Positions 25,876-34,452 of a stretch of 64,000 nucleotides of DNA are shown piece by piece. Source of the stretch: Aphanothece cf. minutissima CCALA 015 (GTDB lineage Bacteria > Cyanobacteriota > Cyanobacteriia > PCC-6307 > Cyanobiaceae); NCBI GenBank assembly GCA_003003925.1, contig PVWP01000005.1, positions 186,001-250,000 of the forward strand, written 5' to 3'. Each line of letters opens with the position of its first letter. Positions within the stretch are counted from its first letter, which is position 1. A program made the position numbers and the translations under genes. Below the pieces are notes generated by a model. It saw nothing but the letters and a program-made list of their open reading frames with translations, was not told where the DNA came from and searched no databases.

Positions 25876-26781
25876 ATGGCGGAGACGATGCAGGCGCGGA
25901 ACGGAGCGAACCCGGCCAGCGCATGGCTGCTGCCAGGGGCGTCCCTGGCCACCCATCCTCCGGCCAGCCGCGGCATCCCCCGGATCATCCACCAGACCTT
26001 CAGCACCAGGAGCCGCATGCCGGCGGTGTTGGAGGAGAACTGCCGCGCCATCGAAGCCCTCAACCCGGACTTCACCTATCGCTTCTACGACGATCACGAT
26101 CGTGAGCGCCTCATCGGTGAGATCTACGGGGAGGCGATCCTGGCCCGCTATCGGCGGATCGATCCGGCCTACGGTGCCGCCCGCGCCGATCTGTTCCGCT
26201 ACCTCTGCATCTACCACTTCGGCGGTGTCTACCTGGACGTCAAGGTCGGCGTCACCCGGCCGTTGTCCGACGTTCTGCGGGACGATGATGCCTACCTGCT
26301 GAGCCAGTGGGACCATGGGCCCGGCAGTCCCCATGCCGGCTGGGGCACCCACCGGCAGCTGGCCGGCATCCCGGGCGGTGAATTCCAGCAGTGGCACGTC
26401 ATCGCCTCCCCGGGCCATCCCTTTCTGGCCGCCGTGATCGCCGCGGTGCTCAACAACATCGATCGCTTCGATCCCTTCGCCTTCGCCCATCCCTGGGAGG
26501 CGGTGATCTGCACCACCGGTCCGGTCGTGTACACAACGAGCATCCATCCGATCCTGGCGACCCATCCCCACCGGCGACTGGTTGGCAGCGAGGAGATCGG
26601 CCTCCGCTACAGCCTCTTCGACGGCTCGGCCGACCCGGACGCCCACCGGCGGCTCTACAGGGATTACCGGAAGGCCGAAACCCCGCTGATCCGCCAGTCC
26701 TTTCCCCTCTCCCTGCTCTGGCCCGTGCTCAACCTGGCCCGAAAGGTGGCTCGCCGCCTGCGGGGGCTGCTGCGGCGCTGA
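25876..26781 (+). CDS. GT32-type (DXD) glycosyltransferase
   Basis: A 301-residue GT-A glycosyltransferase like capsular-polysaccharide and Och1-type sugar transferases. Diagnostic parts are IPRIIHQTF near residue 35, the mid-domain segment AARADLFRYLCIYHFGGVYL followed by DVK (the DXD-type metal site), and a later histidine-containing block GPVVYTTSIHP. The C-terminus has a hydrophobic, Arg-rich tail (LLWPVLNLARKVARRLRG) that may associate with the membrane. ATG 25876 is used; ATG 25888 is an alternative. It follows the Nif11-domain gene by 29 bp and converges on the carotenoid oxygenase gene. Confidence 0.85.
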   Translation: MAETMQARNGANPASAWLLPGASLATHPPASRGIPRIIHQTFSTRSRMPAVLEENCRAIEALNPDFTYRFYDDHDRERLIGEIYGEAILARYRRIDPAYGAARADLFRYLCIYHFGGVYLDVKVGVTRPLSDVLRDDDAYLLSQWDHGPGSPHAGWGTHRQLAGIPGGEFQQWHVIASPGHPFLAAVIAAVLNNIDRFDPFAFAHPWEAVICTTGPVVYTTSIHPILATHPHRRLVGSEEIGLRYSLFDGSADPDAHRRLYRDYRKAETPLIRQSFPLSLLWPVLNLARKVARRLRGLLRR

Positions 26782-26811
26782 TCCCGCCGCCCAGCGCAGA
26801 ACGGTGCAAGC

Positions 26812-28293
26812 TCAGGCCGCCACCCAGCTGCCGTGCAGGCCATGGGGGATGGCCAGGGGGAGCTCCAGCACGGCCACCTCGTCCATCGAGGCGGCATCGA
26901 GCACCACCAGATCGCTGGCGCTGCGGGCGCCGTTCCAGACCAGGCCGAGCACCCAGCCGTCATCCTCGGCGGTGGCGCCGGGACGGGGCACCATGATCGG
27001 CTCGCTGACGAACCCGCGGGGCGCCGCACTCCAGACCCGGGACTCGCCGCTGCCGAGATCGAGCTTCATCAGGGCCTGCAGGGGGTCGTTGCCCCGCTCC
27101 CGCTCGGCCACCGCCATCCAGCCGTAGCGGCTCTCGAGCCCCACCCGGGCCGGCGCGACCATGGCGAATTCACAGGTGCGCTCACTCAGCCGCGTGGCCG
27201 TGACCGCGCCGCTGGCCAGGTCGAGACGGCAGCGCTCCAGCAGGCCCTCGGGGATACGGTCGAAATCAACCTCCTTGTAATCCTGGTCGGGGCCGATCGA
27301 GGGGAAATCGGCGTAGAAGATGCTGTCGACCACCACCGCGTCGCCGTCCTCCCAGGCGTTGAGGTGATGGAACACGAAGCCTTCCGGAGCCTCCAGCACC
27401 CGGGGCTCCTGGCCGGCGAAGGCGCCGTCCTGGCGAGGAATCAGCCAGAACTGGCCACGGGCGCCGGCCCGGGACTTCAGGCACTGGGCGGCCCCTTTGC
27501 GGCCGAGCACGTAGGGGAGGGGGTTGAAGTCGATGGCGTTCTGCAGGAACACCGCCCAGTTGGGGGTGATGGCGAAATCGTGCAGGAAGGCGAAGCCACC
27601 GAAGCTGTGGCTGGAGTCGGCCAGCAGGGTGCCGGCCTCGGGACCGTCGGCGGCGAACTCCATCAGGCGCACGGTGCTGCGCGGGCCGGCCTTCACACCG
27701 AAGGTGACCATGCGGGGCGCGCCGTGGTGGCCGGGATCGAAGCGGGGGTGGGCGCTGAACGCCTCACCCGGCTTGAGCACCCCGTCCAGCAGGGTCAGGC
27801 CGCGGGTTTCGAGGCTGACGGGATCGAGGGCATGGGGGGAGCTGGCCTCCCAGAGGGCGAGCAGCTGGTCGCCGAGCCGCACCACGTGGGTGTTGGCGAT
27901 GTTCTTGAGGCGAAGATCGAAGGCATTGGCCAGCGGCCCGCCGGGCTTGGGCGTGCCGAAGACACCTCGGTAGAGCACCGTGCCGGCCTTCTCCTCGGCC
28001 AGCCAGCCCTCGGTGCGCACAAAGCGATTGCTGAGCCGAGCGCCCCCTTCTGAGAAGCGCAGGGCCGTGACCATGCCATCGCCGTCGAAGGGGTGATGGA
28101 CCCAGTGGCCGCCCCGCTCCAGCCGGCCGGGGCCGTTGCGGTAGAGGGTGCCGCTCAGCTCGGCCGGGATGGCGCCGCGGGCGGCGGTCAGGGGCTCGTC
28201 GCTGAGCTCGACGCTGACGTTGCGAAAGGAGCTGGCCCAGTCGGCGCGGTCGTAGGCAGGCGAGGCCGCGGCGGCGGGGGAGGCAACGGTCAT
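26812..28293 (-). CDS. carotenoid oxygenase family protein
   Basis: A 493-residue RPE65/carotenoid-cleavage dioxygenase, probably an apocarotenoid 15,15'-oxygenase type as in other cyanobacteria. It is a seven-bladed propeller enzyme with a four-His iron site. Candidate ligand positions are in PGHHGAPRMVTFG, FLHDFAITPNW, VFHHLNAWEDG and the C-terminal IPHGLHGSW. The length is normal. ATG 28293 lies 42 bases downstream of a candidate GATAAT -10 box, with a dyad overlapping the likely transcription start. The gene runs the same way as the small Cys protein and hisB upstream. The substrate cannot be read from sequence. Confidence 0.93.
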   Translation of the reverse strand: MTVASPAAAASPAYDRADWASSFRNVSVELSDEPLTAARGAIPAELSGTLYRNGPGRLERGGHWVHHPFDGDGMVTALRFSEGGARLSNRFVRTEGWLAEEKAGTVLYRGVFGTPKPGGPLANAFDLRLKNIANTHVVRLGDQLLALWEASSPHALDPVSLETRGLTLLDGVLKPGEAFSAHPRFDPGHHGAPRMVTFGVKAGPRSTVRLMEFAADGPEAGTLLADSSHSFGGFAFLHDFAITPNWAVFLQNAIDFNPLPYVLGRKGAAQCLKSRAGARGQFWLIPRQDGAFAGQEPRVLEAPEGFVFHHLNAWEDGDAVVVDSIFYADFPSIGPDQDYKEVDFDRIPEGLLERCRLDLASGAVTATRLSERTCEFAMVAPARVGLESRYGWMAVAERERGNDPLQALMKLDLGSGESRVWSAAPRGFVSEPIMVPRPGATAEDDGWVLGLVWNGARSASDLVVLDAASMDEVAVLELPLAIPHGLHGSWVAA

Positions 28294-28313
28294 CGGATCA
28301 GCCCACGGAAAGA

Positions 28314-28330
28314 ACAGCGCAGCGCGCTGT
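28314..28330. promoter_or_regulatory. inverted repeat at the carotenoid oxygenase promoter
   Basis: ACAGCGC-AGC-GCGCTGT is a perfect 7-bp inverted repeat with a 3-base centre. It starts five bases downstream of the candidate -10 box, so it would overlap the transcription start of the minus-strand gene. This is a typical repressor-operator position; no regulator is known to me. Confidence 0.4.
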
Positions 28331-28334
28331 CCCG

Positions 28335-28340
28335 ATTATC
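28335..28340 (-). promoter_or_regulatory. candidate -10 box of the carotenoid oxygenase gene
   Basis: Read on the minus strand the bases are GATAAT, one mismatch from TATAAT, in a local AT-rich patch within GC-rich DNA. The start codon lies 42 bases on. No convincing -35 hexamer was found. Confidence 0.4.
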
Positions 28341-28379
28341 ACGTAACGGAGTGTGAAGACGTGGGCGGTCGTGCCGGCC

Positions 28380-28538
28380 TCAGGCCTCGCAGGGCAGCTC
28401 CACCACCGGGCAGGGGGGTTGGGACACGGCACAGGGGGCGGCCTGGACCTGGCCCGGCAGGCAGTCGGCGGCCCGGGCCGGGGCAGCCACGGCAACGGCG
28501 GCGGTGAAGCCCGCCATCAGCAGCAGGAGGGAACGCAT
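28380..28538 (-). CDS. small secreted four-cysteine protein
   Basis: A 52-residue predicted secreted peptide I do not recognise. A basic N-terminus and hydrophobic core (MRSLLLLMAGFTAAVAVAAP) end in an AxA site (ARA|ADC). The mature part, about 29 residues, has cysteines at 26, 36, 43 and 50, the last three each after a proline (APC, PPC, LPC). The regular spacing suggests two disulfides or metal binding. It lies 42 bp after hisB and 86 bp before the carotenoid oxygenase on the same strand. Comparative conservation would be needed to confirm that it is translated. Confidence 0.6.
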   Translation of the reverse strand: MRSLLLLMAGFTAAVAVAAPARAADCLPGQVQAAPCAVSQPPCPVVELPCEA

Positions 28539-28580
28539 GGCGTGTGCACGGATGATCCGATGCTAGTGGCGACGACCCCG

Positions 28581-29255
28581 TCAGACACCGGCGTGGCCGG
28601 CACGCTCGAGGACCCCCTTGCTGCTGGGCACGGCCCCACCACGGCGGGGATCGATCTCCACCGCCTGGTCGAGGGCGCGGGCGAACGCCTTGAATCCGGC
28701 TTCGACGATGTGGTGGGAGTTCACCCCCGCCAGCTGGCGGATGTGCAGGGTGAGGCCGGCGTTGTTGGCCACCGCCACGAAGAACTCCCGCACCAGTTCG
28801 GTGTCGTAGGTGCCGATGCGCTGGGCCGGGATGGCCAGGTCGTAGCTGAGGTGGGGCCGGCCTGAGCAGTCGAGGGCCACCTGCACCAGGGCTTCATCGA
28901 GGGGGGCCAGGAAGTGGCCGAAGCGGCGGATGCCCCGCCGGTCGGCCAGGGCCTGGGCCAGGGCCTGGCCCAGGGCGATCCCCACGTCCTCGTTGGTGTG
29001 GTGGTCGTCGATGTGGGTGTCACCCCGGGCGGTGATCTCCAGGTCCAGCAGGCCATGGCTGGCGATCTGGTGGAGCATGTGGTCGAGGAAGGGGACGCCG
29101 GTGGCCACCTGGGCGCGGCCGGTGCCATCGAGATCGAGGGCCACGTGCACGTCGGTCTCACCGGTGACGCGATGGACCTCGCCGGTGCGTGCAGGGCCGG
29201 TGCGCGAAGAGCTGATGGACACGCGGGCGAAGGCGACGGGCCGGACCTGAATCAT
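28581..29255 (-). CDS. hisB: imidazoleglycerol-phosphate dehydratase
   Basis: This enzyme catalyses the sixth step of histidine synthesis, the Mn-dependent dehydration of IGP. The two pseudo-symmetric metal motifs are present: [16 protein letters not shown] and [18 protein letters not shown], with [16 protein letters not shown] ahead of the first. The reading frame from ATG 29255 gives 224 residues, slightly longer than usual because of an N-terminal leader ([13 protein letters not shown]); a later start is possible but none is an ATG. It is monofunctional, without the phosphatase domain of enteric HisB. It diverges from the carbonic anhydrase gene. Confidence 0.95.
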   Translation of the reverse strand: MIQVRPVAFARVSISSSRTGPARTGEVHRVTGETDVHVALDLDGTGRAQVATGVPFLDHMLHQIASHGLLDLEITARGDTHIDDHHTNEDVGIALGQALAQALADRRGIRRFGHFLAPLDEALVQVALDCSGRPHLSYDLAIPAQRIGTYDTELVREFFVAVANNAGLTLHIRQLAGVNSHHIVEAGFKAFARALDQAVEIDPRRGGAVPSSKGVLERAGHAGV

Positions 29256-29367
29256 GCCAAAGCCCCCGGGGCCGCGCTCCGGAGGTCCGGTGCGCCCATG
29301 GCAATCGGGGGACCCACGGTGTGCAGCGCTACGGCGCCGGGCCGCCAGGGGTGGTGGGGTGAGTGCC

Positions 29368-29970
29368 ATGCATGACCGTCCGGGTGCCGTCCTCGATCAG
29401 CTGCGCGCCGGGCACCAGCGCTTTCTCGACGGCCATGTGCTCCACCCCCACAGCGATCGCCTGCGGATGCTGGAGGTGGAAGCGGGACAGACGCCGGTGG
29501 CGGCGGTCCTGGGCTGTGCCGATTCCCGGGTGCCGGTGGAGCTGCTGTTCGACACGGGCTTCGGCGATCTGTTCGTGGTGCGCAATGCCGGCACGATGAG
29601 CACCGTGGCCGCGATCGCCTCGCTCGAGTACGCCGTGAGCCACCTGGAGGTGCCGGTGATCGTGGTGCTCGGCCACGCCGCGTGCGGTGCGGTGGCGGCC
29701 GCCTTCGACCGGGAGCTCAACCTGACCCCGAGCCTGGCCCAGGTGGTGGGCCAGCTGCGCATGGAACTGTTCAGCCTCGGCGGAGACCACAACCTGGAGG
29801 AGGCTTGCCGCCGTCACACCCTCAACGCCGCCCGCAACCTCGTCGATTCCAGCGTGATGCTCACCGACAGACTTCGCTCGGGCCGGCTGCAGGTGGAGGC
29901 GGCGTACTACAACCTGCACACCACCAGCATTGAATGGATGGGGACCCTGATGCCGATGCCTCAGGGCTGA
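29368..29970 (+). CDS. beta-class carbonic anhydrase
   Basis: A 200-residue zinc enzyme interconverting CO2 and bicarbonate. The Cys ligand and Asp-Arg dyad are in [20 protein letters not shown], followed by VVRNAG, and the His-x2-Cys pair is in [11 protein letters not shown]. There is no signal peptide, so a cytoplasmic location is inferred. There is no carboxysomal extension, so this is not CsoSCA; whether it serves the carbon-concentrating mechanism is open. ATG 29368 is preceded by a weak GGTGGGG. It diverges from hisB and converges on a glycosyltransferase gene, overlapping by 10 bp. Confidence 0.92.
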   Translation: MHDRPGAVLDQLRAGHQRFLDGHVLHPHSDRLRMLEVEAGQTPVAAVLGCADSRVPVELLFDTGFGDLFVVRNAGTMSTVAAIASLEYAVSHLEVPVIVVLGHAACGAVAAAFDRELNLTPSLAQVVGQLRMELFSLGGDHNLEEACRRHTLNAARNLVDSSVMLTDRLRSGRLQVEAAYYNLHTTSIEWMGTLMPMPQG

Positions 29971-31124
29971 GCCGGCAGGGCCGCCAGGATCCGTTCCACC
30001 CGGCTTTCCCAGGTCTGGGCGGCGGCGAAGGCCACCCGCGCACGGAACTTCTCCGGGCTGTCGGAGGCCAGCTCCTCATCGATGGCCTGCAGGAAGCAAG
30101 CGGGATCCTTCTCGATCCGGATCAGATCACCGGCCAGTTCCAGCCCTTCCACGGCGGAGGAGACCACCGGCTTGCCACTGGCGATGTACTGAAACAGTTT
30201 CAGCGGACTCATGGACCGCGAGAAGGGCGTATCGAGATGGGGAATCAGGCAGAGATTCATCCGCTTCAGCTGCATGGGCACCTGATCATTGGGAAGGCTC
30301 CCCAGCCACTCCACGTTGGCGAGGCCAAGCAGGCCGGAGTCCGACAGGCGCCGGTTGAGTTCAGGCCCCACCAGCAGCAGCCGGCAGTGGGACCGCTCCA
30401 GGGCGATTCTGCGCAGCAGATCGATGTCGGTGCGATCCCAGAACGTGCCGACATAGCCCAGAACCGGCTGGGGGCCAGCGGGCTGGAAGTCGGAGGCCTG
30501 CGCCAGGAACGCCGAGCTGACGGCCTGATCAATCCGGACACAGGGAGCCTGGGGCGAAAACTTGTCCTCATTCGCCTTCGAGGTGACGGCGATGAGGTCG
30601 GCCATGGCACCGATCCGCGGATACTGATCCACCGCAAAGGGGTAGTACCAGTCGGTCGGGTCGACCAGGGTGAAATCATCCACGATCTGGATGATCCGGG
30701 CCGCAGCCGGCACCTGGCGTACCAGCTCATCCAGCACGGGATGGGGCGGAAACAACCACAGCAGGGTGTTCCGTTTCCGGAACCCCAGCGATCGAATCCG
30801 TCGCCCCAGGGCGATGCGCTCCCGCTGCAGCTTCAGCAGCGAACCCAGACTTCGCGGCCGCAAGGGGCTGATCCCACCCGGTCTCCAGTAGAGACGGGCA
30901 ACGGCAAGTCTGTCGGAGATGACCTGGAAGGATGTGGCCAGCGTCTCCCCCTTGGAGGAGGGCAGAATGACCAGCACCTGCTTGACGTGGTCACATCGGC
31001 TCAGCGTCCTGGCGATCTGCTCATAGGTGCGGCCGTAGATCCCCCAGTCATCCCCGAACCAGAACAGCAAGACATGGGAGAGGTGGCGGGGAGTGGAAGG
31101 ACCAGCCGGAAGATGCAACGTCAT
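29961..31124 (-). CDS. GT-B glycosyltransferase
   Basis: A 387-residue glycosyltransferase with an N-terminal half containing VLLFWFGDDWGIYGRTYEQI and a later Rossmann half with PVLGYVGTFWDRTDIDLLRR. The block RMNLCLIPHLDTPFSRSMSP, then LKLFQYIASGKPVVSS, matches the nucleotide-sugar-binding region of GT4-like enzymes. Start choice is uncertain: a TTG at 31169 would overlap the upstream gene by 11 bp; I prefer ATG 31124. It lies downstream of the NodZ-like gene on the same strand and is probably co-transcribed. Composition is AT-richer than the backbone. Confidence 0.8.
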   Translation of the reverse strand: MTLHLPAGPSTPRHLSHVLLFWFGDDWGIYGRTYEQIARTLSRCDHVKQVLVILPSSKGETLATSFQVISDRLAVARLYWRPGGISPLRPRSLGSLLKLQRERIALGRRIRSLGFRKRNTLLWLFPPHPVLDELVRQVPAAARIIQIVDDFTLVDPTDWYYPFAVDQYPRIGAMADLIAVTSKANEDKFSPQAPCVRIDQAVSSAFLAQASDFQPAGPQPVLGYVGTFWDRTDIDLLRRIALERSHCRLLLVGPELNRRLSDSGLLGLANVEWLGSLPNDQVPMQLKRMNLCLIPHLDTPFSRSMSPLKLFQYIASGKPVVSSAVEGLELAGDLIRIEKDPACFLQAIDEELASDSPEKFRARVAFAAAQTWESRVERILAALPAQP

Positions 31125-31158
31125 CACGACCGAGAGTCTTCGAGACAAAAGCGGTGAA

Positions 31159-32124
31159 TCATTCGACAATCCACCCCAGACGCCGCCCCCAGCGAATCTT
31201 GTAACTAAGGTAGCAACGAAACAGTAAACTGGCGACGCCGGTATTGGCCCAGCAAAGCAGGCTCAATCGTTGACCGAAAACCGCCGCGTCAAACCAAGAA
31301 ACAATTCTGCCACGGTAGATGAATTCACTGAAGGTTGATCGCTGACAAGTCCCCCAGAATTGACGGGCCAGACCAGCGATCATGAGGTCAACCACAGCTG
31401 AACGATTGACGTCCTGCTTGACCAACCCCTGCTGGCCAAGCTGGGCTTCTCCGAGATGATGAACCCCATGTCGGCTGCCGCTCTTGACCACAGGGATGAT
31501 GGACGGGCAGATGACTCCATAGGACACACATAAGTCGATAACATCCACACTGTCCGTGATCACGACTTTCGTCCGAGTGCCTGGATAGTGTGCAATGGCC
31601 TTCAGAATGTCGAGAGGGCATCCACCCGAGGCATCCGTGTGTCGCACATGCCAACAGTCATAACTGCCCGGCGACAGGCCCAGGTCGCTCATACGATCGA
31701 CGACTGCCTTCCTGACCTCTTGATGCAGGCGAAGAAGCCGAAACAGCCGATTGGAGTAGCGAGCGAGATAGCGGCAGACAACCAGGGTGTCCCAGGGTCC
31801 GTCCAGAGCTGGCTCTTGGTCGGTCAGAAACGTTCCATGCGGTAAGCCCTCACATTTCAGGGGATCTTGCGTGATGCAACTCGCATATCGCGGAGGGATC
31901 ACATGGCCGAAATCACCATCAGACCGCTGAAAGGCCGGCTCCGAAGGGCACGCCAGTGAAAAATAGTGCTCGAAAAGATCATTCCATGAGTTATGGGTCC
32001 AGTCAACACACAGAACAGCGTTAAATCGTCTGGAAAGATCACAGCAATGGCCCAGGACCTGAAGGCGATTACCAAGCCCCGCAATGCCCTTGTCGACAAT
32101 GGTTCGCTGCATGGCGTCGCTCAA
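31159..32124 (-). CDS. NodZ/FUT8-like putative fucosyltransferase
   Basis: A 321-residue protein with motifs of the GT23/O-fucosyltransferase superfamily. GLGNRLQVLGHCCDLSRRF and LCVDW are at the N-terminus, where NodZ has its substrate-binding loop. CWHVRHTDASGG matches the H-x-R-R/H-T-D GDP-fucose site, ITDSVDVIDLC follows, and STFSEFIYRG sits at the S-x-F-S position. I infer transfer of a deoxyhexose to a surface glycan; a GDP-fucose pathway is not visible in the window. One counted 60-base line (31201-31260) is only about 52% GC against about 73% in chlD, a sign of transfer. The next gene follows closely. Confidence 0.55.
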   Translation of the reverse strand: MSDAMQRTIVDKGIAGLGNRLQVLGHCCDLSRRFNAVLCVDWTHNSWNDLFEHYFSLACPSEPAFQRSDGDFGHVIPPRYASCITQDPLKCEGLPHGTFLTDQEPALDGPWDTLVVCRYLARYSNRLFRLLRLHQEVRKAVVDRMSDLGLSPGSYDCWHVRHTDASGGCPLDILKAIAHYPGTRTKVVITDSVDVIDLCVSYGVICPSIIPVVKSGSRHGVHHLGEAQLGQQGLVKQDVNRSAVVDLMIAGLARQFWGTCQRSTFSEFIYRGRIVSWFDAAVFGQRLSLLCWANTGVASLLFRCYLSYKIRWGRRLGWIVE

Positions 32125-32173
32125 GGACTCTCCAGTGCCGACCGTCCTCTGGCCGAAATCAGCCAGGGCCGGA

Positions 32174-32956
32174 TCACATCCCCGTGATGCAGTACCCCGC
32201 GTCCACGTAGATCACCTGACCGGTGATGCCGCTGGCCAGCGGGCTGGCCAGGAAGGCGGCGGTGGCGCCCACCTCGTCCTGGGTGACGGTGCGGCGCAGG
32301 GGGGCCTTCTCCTCGACGTTGTGGATCATGTCCAGGATGCCGCCGATCGCCGAGCTGGCCAGGGTGCGGATCGGGCCGGCGCTGATGGCGTTCACCCGCA
32401 CCTGCTGCTCGGGGCCCAGCTCCGCCGCCAGGTAGCGCACCGAGGCCTCCAGGGCCGCCTTGGCCACCCCCATCACGTTGTAGTTGGGGATCGCCCGCTC
32501 GGCGCCCAGGTAGCTCAGGGTGATGACGCTGGCCCCCGGGCTGAACAGGGGCTTGGCATGGCGGCAGAGGGGCGCCAGGGAATAGGCGCTCACCTCCAGC
32601 GCCCGGGCGAATCCCTCCGGGCTGATGGCGCTGAAATCCCCCACCAGCTCGTCCTTGCCGGCGAAGGCCAGGCAGTGGATCAGCACATCCAGCGTTCCCC
32701 ACTGCGCGGCGATGCGCTGGAACAGGGCCTCGATCTGGGCCGGGTTCTGCACGTCGAGGGGCTCGAACAGGGTGGGGTTCAGGGGGGCGGTGAGTTCGCG
32801 CACCTTGCCTTCGAAACGACCCCGGTCGTCCGGCAGGTAGGTGATGCCCAGTTCGCAGCCCGCCGCCGCCAGCTGCTGGGCGATGCCCCAGGCGATCGAG
32901 CGGTTGTTGGCGATGCCGGTGACGAGAGCCTTCTTGCCGCGCAGATCAAGGAGCAT
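32174..32956 (-). CDS. fabI: enoyl-[acyl-carrier-protein] reductase (NADH)
   Basis: This short-chain-dehydrogenase enzyme reduces trans-2-enoyl-ACP in fatty-acid elongation. The protein has 260 residues. The FabI-type N-terminus GKKALVTGIANNRSIAWGIA binds NADH, and the catalytic Tyr-x6-Lys is in AIPNYNVMGVAKAALE. The tail ends VIYVDAGYCITGM. ATG 32956 (MLLDLRGKKALVTG) fits the family. A divergent phosphopantetheinyl transferase gene lies 111 bp away. Identification is secure. Confidence 0.97.
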   Translation of the reverse strand: MLLDLRGKKALVTGIANNRSIAWGIAQQLAAAGCELGITYLPDDRGRFEGKVRELTAPLNPTLFEPLDVQNPAQIEALFQRIAAQWGTLDVLIHCLAFAGKDELVGDFSAISPEGFARALEVSAYSLAPLCRHAKPLFSPGASVITLSYLGAERAIPNYNVMGVAKAALEASVRYLAAELGPEQQVRVNAISAGPIRTLASSAIGGILDMIHNVEEKAPLRRTVTQDEVGATAAFLASPLASGITGQVIYVDAGYCITGM

Positions 32957-33067
32957 GGGAACCGGAGCGCCGGAGGGCGAAGGAATGCAGTCCGGCGATT
33001 CTCCCCCACCCGCGGGGGCCCCCTGCCTGCCCTCGCCCGGGTCCGACGGCGGCCGGCACGGGAGCTG

Positions 33068-33745
33068 ATGGGCCTGATTCCCCAGCGCTGGCCAGAGCGG
33101 ACGGGCCCGGCCCCGGACCCACCGCCCTGGCCCCCCGTTGGGCCCGAGGGGCCTCCCCTGCTGGTGCTGATCGATCGCCGCGACCCGGACGTCCGGGCGC
33201 TGCGGCCCCCCCTGGGGGATCTGCTGGATCCAGGGGAACGGCAACGGCTGGGCCGGCTCCGGGGCGAGGGGGATGGCGAGCGCTTCCTGCTCGGTCGCGG
33301 CGCCCTGCGGCTGTTCCTGGGGAGCTGGCTGGGGTGCGACCCCGCCGGACTCGTGCTGGGGAGTGGTCCCCATGGCAAGCCGGAGCTGCTCACCGCGCCG
33401 CCGGCCGCCCCCCGCTTCAACGTCTCCCATTCGGGTGACCTGATCCTTCTCGGCTTTCACCCCCGGCGGCCGGTGGGGGTGGATGTGGAGCAGCGGCGAC
33501 CGGTGCCGGAGTGGGAGGGCATCGCCCGCCGCTGCCTGCCGCCGGGGGAGCGGGAGGCGATCGGCCGCCTGCCGGAGCCGCGGCGTGAGCAGGCCTTCCT
33601 GGCCGCCTGGTGCCGGCTGGAGGCCCAGCTCAAGGCCAGGGGCCAGGGTCTGTTCGGCCCGCCTCCCGCCCCGGGGGAACCGGCGCCGGTGGTCTGGCCC
33701 CTGGTGCTGCCGGAGGGGTACGTGGGCGCCGCGGCCCTGGCCTGA
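33068..33745 (+). CDS. 4'-phosphopantetheinyl transferase (Sfp/HetI type)
   Basis: A 225-residue enzyme loading phosphopantetheine from CoA onto acyl-carrier proteins. It has the Sfp-type motifs: FNVSHSGDLILLG, GVDVEQRRP with the Mg-binding Asp/Glu, and FLAAWCRLEAQLKARGQG, where the usual Trp-x-Lys-Glu motif reads W-C-R-L-E. It is likely the general ACP-activating enzyme, since none of the polyketide or non-ribosomal peptide genes that would need another is in the window. ATG 33068 follows a GGGAG ribosome site. It lies next to fabI divergently, so both act in fatty-acid synthesis. Confidence 0.88.
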   Translation: MGLIPQRWPERTGPAPDPPPWPPVGPEGPPLLVLIDRRDPDVRALRPPLGDLLDPGERQRLGRLRGEGDGERFLLGRGALRLFLGSWLGCDPAGLVLGSGPHGKPELLTAPPAAPRFNVSHSGDLILLGFHPRRPVGVDVEQRRPVPEWEGIARRCLPPGEREAIGRLPEPRREQAFLAAWCRLEAQLKARGQGLFGPPPAPGEPAPVVWPLVLPEGYVGAAALA

Positions 33746-33764
33746 GCCGCTCGGGCCGTGGCCG

Positions 33765-34373
33765 TCACCAGCCCCCGTGGTCCGTCGCCCCGGGCTCCTC
33801 GAGGTCCTCGGGGGTGAGGGGCAGCCCCAGCAGCTGCTTTTCGGCCCTCCGGATCGCCCGGGGATCGCTGAGCAGATCGGGCTCCTCCAGCAGGGGCAGG
33901 ACCGGCGGCCGGTGCTCGGCCGCCGTCCGCGGCGGCGGCTCCCAGAGGAAGGTGCTGCCCGGGGCCCGCTGGCGGCAGAGTGCCTCCATCTGGCGGCGCA
34001 GGGCCAGACGCACCCTGCCCCGCTCCAGGACCTGGAAGAACTCCTCCCGGGGGGCCAGCCCGAAGCTGGTGGGCCGGGGGCCGTTGCCGTCCCGCAGCCG
34101 GGCCGCATCGGGGAGCCAGCGCGGCCGGCAGACCCCGGGGCGGGCGGTGTCCGTCTCGACCCAGATGTGCAGACCCTCGCCGCCCGGCCGGCTCACCACG
34201 GCGAGCCCATCGTCGGGCTGGTGTCGCGGCAGGGGATACACCCGGCCGCTGGGGCGCTGATCGGCGGGCACACAGCCGGCGAGCAGGGCCGCCAGAAGCG
34301 GCAGGGCCAGCAGGCGCGAGGCCGGCGGGAGGGTCGCCCACGGGCGGCGGGCCAGCGGGCTCGACGGCGGCAC
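33765..34373 (-). CDS. putative lipoprotein of unknown function
   Basis: A protein of about 202 residues from GTG 34373, whose N-terminus runs to a hydrophobic stretch ending LLAALLAGC, a good lipobox. The mature part is rich in Pro, Arg and Leu, with VSRPGGEGLHIWVETDTARP near the middle and a cysteine in QMEALCRQRAPGS, and ends TDHGGW. No domain is recognised. Other starts exist: an ATG at 34454 would overlap the divergent thioredoxin-like gene start. I take it as a membrane-anchored periplasmic protein with modest confidence. Confidence 0.6.
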   Translation of the reverse strand: MPPSSPLARRPWATLPPASRLLALPLLAALLAGCVPADQRPSGRVYPLPRHQPDDGLAVVSRPGGEGLHIWVETDTARPGVCRPRWLPDAARLRDGNGPRPTSFGLAPREEFFQVLERGRVRLALRRQMEALCRQRAPGSTFLWEPPPRTAAEHRPPVLPLLEEPDLLSDPRAIRRAEKQLLGLPLTPEDLEEPGATDHGGW

Positions 34374-34452
34374 GGCGGGAACGGCTCGGTGGCGGCGATG
34401 ATCCTGACCCGCTCTCCCCCATCCGCTCTGCAGCAAGGGCGGCAGCACAGCC

